Positions 58,137 through 64,000 of a DNA stretch of 64,000 nt are shown here, piece after piece. The position numbers and the translations under genes are program-made. The notes beneath the pieces were generated by a model. That model was not told the origin of the DNA. It worked only from the letters and a program-made list of their open reading frames with translations, and did no database searches. Positions within the stretch are counted from its first letter, which is position 1. Each line of letters begins with the position of its first letter. Source of the stretch: Capillidium heterosporum (Eukaryota > Entomophthoromycota > Entomophthoromycetes > Entomophthorales > Capillidiaceae); the NCBI GenBank assembly GCA_016630905.1, contig WBMQ01000001.1:2108001-2172000 (forward strand). The letters are read 5' to 3'.

Positions 58137-59641
58137 GATGGGAGGTTAGTTCTTGGCTCCCTTCTTTTATATCGAATGTTGGCAAGTTCGATAAAGAATC
58201 ATGGGATTGAGACGGGGAACCATTACTTTTGACCTTTTGACCTGCATCCTTGAGGTCAAGTGACGAGTCAATTTCCAGCTAATCCAAATTCTGTTGTCGC
58301 TTTTATATTTTCTTGCAAGTGTTAAGATATGTTGACAAAAACTTTCGTCTTTAGATCTATCGGATGTACTTGTTGTTTGAATGCTTCATAATACAGAATA
58401 TTGAGCAACTGTAAATTATATTTTATAGGAACCAACTGTATTGGATCGATTACACAACAATGCCAATAAATTAAGCTTTGCTGATGCTATCAGTTGATAG
58501 AAATTGGGTTTGTGAATGAAACGAAAAGTTTTCTTGGATTTCTTCCATATTGAAAGTATACTGTATAAGGATATAACAAACAGCAGCATTTTATAGTGTT
58601 CTGTATGTCGGAAGACTCCACCATTGAGTATACTTTATAGATCTTTAGATCATGGTTTACAAGTTTTGTGTCATTTATTCAACTATTTCCTAATTCTAAA
58701 ATTAATCAATACTATATATGTGCAACAACCAATTACGCTAAAGTCAAGTGAAGTAGATTTAGTCACTGGGTAAAAACTTGTGAATTGGTAGCTATGGTTT
58801 TTGACTGAAGACGGTACTCTCGAACTACCAGCTGGTAGTAGCAAATGTGTATAAGTTAGTGCTAATTTTCAAAACTTTAGGTAGATAAGCTTGTTTATTG
58901 AATAAAGTCAAGCATTTATGGAAGGTAAAGTAATGGTCAGGAATCTAAGATCTAAAATAATCGGAAGCAGTCTAGCAAGAAATAGCTATCTCTTTTCAAG
59001 GTTGTCATAGAACAAGTGGTCAGAAGCCGGGCCGCTTGAAGTTTTTGATGCTAAATGAGTCCAATTTTAACTTGGCTGAGTATAGATCTTGGTTACTAAG
59101 TTTGATGGTATAGAAAGATTAATAGTGATGTACTCTGAATTAAATCATGTAATTAGTATATTATCAAAAAGTGGCTAACAATGAAGTAGTAAAACTTTAC
59201 GATTTTTTATTTCATTAACATTATTCTACATTAAGTGGAAGGGAATTTTGAAATCAAAAGGCAAGGGATGCGTTTGAATATTAACAAAAGTGGATAGTAA
59301 AAATATAGAGCATATTACGCTCTAGTAGCATTGAAAAATATTTAAAAGTACTGTCAAATCATAATATATAAAGATATTCAACACCTTTGAAAAATAGCTT
59401 CCAAAGTATACTCGCTTTCCTACACTCAATTTCTTTCAAAGCTGAAATAAAATATCTTTATGTAAAAATATAGTTTTAACTTGAAGGTAAAGTTGAAGCT
59501 AAAAACACCGTATAATAGTATATAATATCGAAATTATAATCTATCCATCTTAGCAAAAGGTTAAACATACAATATGCTTATAAAATAAGCTACATTTACC
59601 AATCAGGAATTACAAATACCTATGAACTCTACAGCTAAAAA
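58137..59641. other. Intergenic, 1.5 kb
   Basis: AT-rich, stops in every frame; no gene or repeat recognised. Confidence 0.5.
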
Positions 59642-59968
59642 CTATCCAGAAAACCTTTTCAAAAGATCCTAAAACCCTTATTAACAAAAGAACAAATTTA
59701 AAACTGAAATAACTTACTGGAGCTACGGCTTGTATATGGTCAGGGTAGATGCTATTTTCCTTCTCCAGCAACTTAAGTTTTTTGCTCTCCTTAAATATCT
59801 CTTTTAAGTAGGTCTTATAGCTTAACAGCAGCTAAATATAGCTAAATAGTAAGCATTGAAAAGAAAGAAAATAATGTTTCTTACCTTTGAGTCCACCGAT
59901 TCTTCAATACTATACTTGGGCTGGGTTTTCTTTATTATCTTGTTTACTTTTTTTATAACTTTGGGCAT
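59642..59968 (-). CDS. CENP-W-like histone-fold protein (small, spliced)
   Basis: Three exons: 59968-59885, 59831-59718 and 59668-59642; 74 aa, too short in any one exon to show as an open frame. The N-terminus is very basic (M-P-K-V-I-K-K-V-N-K-I-I-K-K). The middle helix (L-L-L-S-Y-K-T-Y-L-K-E-I-F-K-E-S) and the end (I-Y-P-D-H-I-Q-A-V-A-P-D-L-L-K-R-F-S-G) line up with the CENP-W histone fold, whose end reads I-N-K-E-H-V-L-A-A-A ... L-K-K-S-R-G. CENP-W pairs with CENP-T at kinetochores. All three junctions are GT-AG and in frame. Divergent from THOC1 with 354 nt between start codons. The assignment rests on a short alignment; another small histone-fold protein is possible. Confidence 0.55.
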
Positions 59969-60322
59969 CTTTAAGATCAGACGTTCAGGTCTAAAATGCT
60001 GCTTTTAGCTTGGTTAGGATAGGTGAATTATGCTCTTGATGTTGAGATGTCAAGATGTACAAATGTGTGGTTATAACCTCAGGTTCTAAATTTGTTGGAC
60101 AATCAACATGAATTAAGTTCTCATTGGTTATAAAGTTTCCTTATCTAATATCCAACCAATCAATACTCAGGTGGTAAAAGAAGTTTACATAAACACCAAG
60201 ACATTTTCACAAAGACCTTTTTCATCTAAAGATCACGAACCAAGAAATTTTCTAAAAGCAAGCGACAACTAATTTATTCAACAAATTAAACATAACACTC
60301 AATCCAAACACATATATAAGAG
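59969..60322. other. Shared promoter region of the CENP-W-like and THOC1 genes
   Basis: 354 nt between divergent start codons; no TATA box evident. Confidence 0.45.
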
Positions 60323-62436
60323 ATGGCATTTTACCAACAAGGAGATCGATACGCCGAAGCCTTAGCTAATGTAGCCAACTCCTTGATTGAAAAGAGTAAG
60401 GAATCGACCGACTACAACCCCATCTTTTTAAGTGAAGTGTTTGACCAGCATCTGTATCAACTGTTGAAGGAAACCCTTAAATACTATGGAGTAGTCGGTA
60501 CCGACCCGGAAACTAAAAAGAAAATCTACAGCTGTATGGTGGAGAACGATACCAACAAAGCTACTTTTGAATACCAACTTAGGCTAATGCTCTACAGCTA
60601 CAAGGTAAACACAATTTAAAGGAGCCCATTTTCTCAGCAGTTTTCGTAGCGTACAATTGATCAAGACCCAGAGCTTAGTTTTCAAACTATTTACCTCCTA
60701 CTAGATTTCCTAAACTTTTGTTGCCAAGGTACCTATTTTCCCCTACCCTGCATTAATAATTACGTCAAGAAATTTGCGAGTCGACGATGTCTGTGGGGTT
60801 ACTAGAGGAACTAGTCAACGTACTGAGCCTTAAAGAATTGGAGCTATTCGCCAGCTACATCTCTAGTCGGTTTTCCACCTTTACCGAGAGTATGCATTCC
60901 TCCAAAGGCAAGGGATTGATCTTCTTGAGGTTGTGCAACAACATAAGCCGAAGGTGTTCGCCGATAAAAGACAGTTTGGTAGCTGGTCAGATCAATATAC
61001 TGTTGGCAACCGCGTTCCCACTCAACGACCGATTCGCCAATAACCTCAAAGGAGAGTTCAAGGTAGACAACGAAGTCGATTACCTAGGCAAGGATGATGG
61101 AGATTTTCAGCACCCCGGCTTCGATGGAGACATGCAGGCTTACAAGCATTTCTGGGGTTTACAAAAGTACTTTGCTAACCCTATGGAACTCTTAGATCAG
61201 ACCCACTTCAAAAAATTCAAACAGGGAGTCGATTGGACTTGCGACACCATCGAGAGTAACCTCACTAAGGCCAAAAGTAAACTCAAGGATCCAGTTAACG
61301 GTTTTGTTTTGAGTGGAGCTCATGCCACTACCATCTTACACCTGTCCAACTTATTGGCTTCCGACATCACCAAATTCTCCACTGACCCCGATCTACTATC
61401 CCAACAGATCTCTCACCATGACTTCCAGAGGATAATTATAACCCAGCTTATCATAGCCTTGGCCTTCATCAAGACTTTAGACTCGGACCAAGCGCTCAAC
61501 TACCCCGATGCAGCCCGTCCCCCTACCATCGATGAAACAAAAGCCCAAATAGATTCACGGCTCTCTTCCATCGAAAAACCTACTCAAGAAGACCGCTTGC
61601 TATTAAAGTTCAACACTTTCAAGTGGACCGAAGACCAGTACAAGTGGGTCTCCGACAAATTGCGGGACAGCTGGGGCCTACTGGGCAAGCTACCCAACGT
61701 TGGTGAAGTCCAGGTTAAATTGCTTAAGGAGAGCTTCAAGGTCGATATGCACTATAACACTTGGAAGAACGCCAAGTGCAACAGTAACGCCTTCGACCAA
61801 CTGGTTTTAGAGAAGAAATCCCTACGCGAACAATACCTCAAGATCCGTAACGAATGTAGGCTTGTCCAGCGGTATCTACCCGACTCTCAGGACAAGTTGA
61901 TTTTGCTACCCGAGTACAAGGAAGTCCTCACTCAGATGGAAGCCATTCCTATGACCAGCTCAAATACCTATGAGTCAGGTATCAAGGCTCAGCACGCCAA
62001 AAAGTTGGAGCGCATCAACAGACCGCCACCCCCCATCAAATTTAGCTTTGGTACCGAGAAATTATCCCAACTCTTCGAATATGGTATCCACAATCGGTCT
62101 TTCCCCAAAGGTTACCAACCTCGCAAACGTCAACGGCCTAGCTGTAAAGACTACATCGAAGATAAAGTCAAGTTCTTGAAGGGTCAAGGTGGAGATGTAC
62201 GGCTCTTCAAGAGTTCGGTTGAATGGAATTTGAGTCGTATGTTACGTACCTGTCATCCGGATATATTTTCTAAAGTTGAAGAGATCGATCTCTTCAAAGT
62301 TCAAAAGCTGTTTGAGGAGAAGGAGGTTGATGCTGATGTTAACGAAGTTAAAGTTAAGGAGGAGGTTAAAGTTGTGGCCAAAGTTGAAGTTAAAGAAGCG
62401 GCGGTTGAAGTTAACGGTGATAATTGTGGAGAGTAG
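60323..62436 (+). CDS. THOC1: THO complex subunit 1 (THOC1/Hpr1)
   Basis: Three exons: 60323-60604, 60650-60728 and 60770-62436; 675 aa (human 657). THO couples transcription to mRNP packaging and export. Matching blocks: L-L-L-D-F-L-N-F-C-C-Q before exon 3, F-L-R-L-C-N-N-I-S-R-R (human L-L-R-M-C-N-D-L-L-R-R), L-L-A-T-A-F-P-L-N-D-R, and F-W-G-L-Q-K-Y-F-A-N-P (human F-W-S-L-Q-D-Y-F-R-N-P). The C-terminal half is basic, then ends in a Val/Glu/Lys-rich tail with a loose V-K-V-E repeat. In intron 1 the second and third possible acceptors are skipped or used such that the exon starts at Arg-Thr-Ile (60650), which alone keeps frame. Confidence 0.9.
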
Positions 62437-63213
62437 ATTTTTTATTATTTTTTAGGATGTTTGAATACCTATTAAATTCTTTTAGTAGTATTGTTGGTAT
62501 TTAAATTTTTGTATAAGGTTTGATTATATATAGTGGATAGCTATGGTTAGTATAGGATGTACAAGTCCTACTCCATCTCATAAAGTAGACAAATGGTTTT
62601 AAGTTTAAGTATGACGGCTCCACATTACTTTTGCAAAGCTTATTATGCCGTAGCATAGCTATTTAGTTGATAGATACATTTCAACCTTATTGCATTTAAA
62701 GGTATGTCTAAACATATGCTCAATTTGTTTGGGTTTGGATCTTTAGTTTGGTTGCTATCTCAACTTTGAGTTGGCATCTGCAACTTATAAGTGTGGGGTC
62801 AATAAATTGGATCTAATACTCAAGTCAACTTTATGGTACAACGCCATGTGTCGTAACAAAATATTAGGTTTGTAAGTTTTGTTAAATATAGCTATAGGTT
62901 CTTCATTTATCAAAGCTCATGTCTTTATAACCAAATCAGCTTACAACTGTATAGTTGAGCATATACCTCCAACGCATTCAATCTGGAATAGACTATTCCC
63001 AAATCTACAAGCCAACAACGTAAAGCTAAATTACCTCATAAATTCCTTACAAAGTAAACTTTCTCCCCTTTCCATTCAAATTTACCAAAAATTAGCTAAC
63101 TACTTCTATCCAATCAAAAGTCACCAATCAACACCAACCAACTTCAAAAGTTTCAAAAGCAACGAGCTCACATTGCAACCCAAACTAAACTTGCAAAATT
63201 TCAATCCACCATA
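62437..63213. other. Intergenic, 777 nt
   Basis: Holds an open frame of 111 codons (62879-63214, plus) that lacks an ATG and whose stop overlaps the next start codon; probably 5' leader of the SAP30-like gene. Confidence 0.45.
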
Positions 63214-63686
63214 ATGACCAAAACCAAAGCCGAGAAGCGCGTAGCCACAACTAGTGACAGCGAAACCAATCCCACACTACCTATAGAAAAATTCAATGAA
63301 GTTAAAGTTGACGAAACTATAGAAGTTATCGACAACAAAGACAATAAAGAGCCTACTAAGGAGAAGATGAAACCTAGCAAAGATGTCCATAGACCAATCA
63401 AACGAAGTCAAGTCAAGGAGAAGAATACCAAGGTAAGCACTGCAAGTTTAAAAGGGAAACTTTCAACATACCTGTATTAACTTTTTGAAACTTTTAGTTT
63501 AATATCGCTTCCTTGAACCTAACCCACCTACAAATGTATAGAAAAGTTAACAAGTTAACTAGTGTTAAAATGCGAAGTTCTAGAGATGAATTAGTCAAAG
63601 CAGCAAGTGAACACTTTGAAAGCCAGGTTGTCGATGAAGCTGAAGTTATCGCCAACTTCGTCTACCATGTCAATAAGCGTAAATAG
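63214..63686 (+). CDS. SAP30-like Sin3-binding protein
   Basis: Two exons: 63214-63432 and 63498-63686; 135 aa. The first half is Lys/Glu-rich and probably disordered. The second exon encodes the SAP30 Sin3-binding domain: L-T-H-L-Q-M-Y-R-K-V-N-K-L (human S-L-R-R-Y-K-R-H-F-K-L), then S-R-D-E-L-V-K-A-A-S-E-H-F (human L-N-K-A-Q-L-V-E-V-V-G-C-H-F) and V-I-A-N-F-V-Y-H-V (human T-L-T-Y-F-I-Y-S-V). SAP30 links the Sin3 scaffold to histone deacetylase. The intron is 65 nt. No zinc finger is present, as in other fungal SAP30-like proteins. Confidence 0.75.
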
Positions 63687-64000
63687 CTTTCTATCTTTCT
63701 TTCTAACCAAACTTTTGTTTAAATAGGGAAATCGGAAATCTACTCCATACTTAAAGACAACTAATTTTAAGAGCATATATATAGCATCTTATAGTGGGTT
63801 GAAGTGAAATTTGGTTGCATACCTTCGATTGTTAACTGAACTCGACTCAACTTGACTTTTAAATAAATTTCCCTCCCATTCCAACTTTTTGGATTATTTC
63901 AAGTTTGAATTCTTGCCAACTTCCTAAATTCTTGAGCCATTACTAACTATCTCCAAGTTTAGAGTTATTGAATAGTTGTAGCTTTGTCCTTGGAAAGTTT
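63687..64000. other. Right-edge intergenic, 314 nt
   Basis: No gene seen; the frame 63591-63776 (minus) is antisense to the SAP30-like gene. Confidence 0.5.

Noticed and set aside
62879-63214. 111-codon open frame before the SAP30-like gene
   Set aside because: No ATG, no family resemblance, and its stop overlaps the next start codon.

Overview
The window looks like the nuclear genome of a fungus, probably an early-diverging one (Entomophthoromycotina, Conidiobolus-like, is my best guess). It is AT-rich. Genes are split by very short GT-AG introns (about 35-65 nt, some with a visible CTAAC-type branch site). Fungal housekeeping genes sit beside an expanded family of F-box/repeat proteins and secreted proteins. 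The taxon is an inference; the intron style and protein families are read directly from the sequence. I saw no rRNA, tRNA, CRISPR array, prophage or recognisable transposon or retroelement.

Layout. 1-5.3 kb: tail of an unknown gene, a secreted DJ-1/PfpI protein, one copy of ORC6, an F-box protein. 5.6-16 kb: a housekeeping run with RQC2/NEMF (ribosome quality control), a probable ETT1/Nro1 homologue, a YheT/ABHD-type hydrolase and a thimet/saccharolysin-type M3 oligopeptidase. 16-25 kb: a second, inverted and almost identical ORC6, an F-box pseudogene, a frame-broken UDP-glycosyltransferase, a small Cys-rich secreted protein, a DJ-1/PfpI pseudogene and an intact DJ-1/PfpI paralogue. 25.6-39 kb: a membrane SH3 protein, spermidine synthase, an aldo-keto reductase, OPT transporter copy 1, an eEF1B-gamma-like GST and a short-chain dehydrogenase. 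40-51 kb: a mitochondrial AIF orthologue, two F-box proteins, a small membrane or secreted protein and OPT transporter copy 2 (inverted relative to copy 1). 52-64 kb: SART3/Prp24-like splicing factor, PNGase A, a CENP-W-like histone-fold protein, THOC1/Hpr1 and a SAP30-like protein.

The most striking structure is two pairs of inverted, near-identical gene duplicates: ORC6 at 2.3 and 16 kb, OPT at 32 and 50 kb. The OPT pair is a mosaic of near-identical and diverged tracts, as gene conversion would leave. In each pair one member carries a single extra base close to the 3' end that shortens the protein. Single-base length changes also interrupt the UGT gene, a DJ-1 copy and the otherwise well-conserved SART3 gene, so real decay and assembly error both need to be weighed. 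Exon structures below were worked out by eye from splice signals and family similarity.
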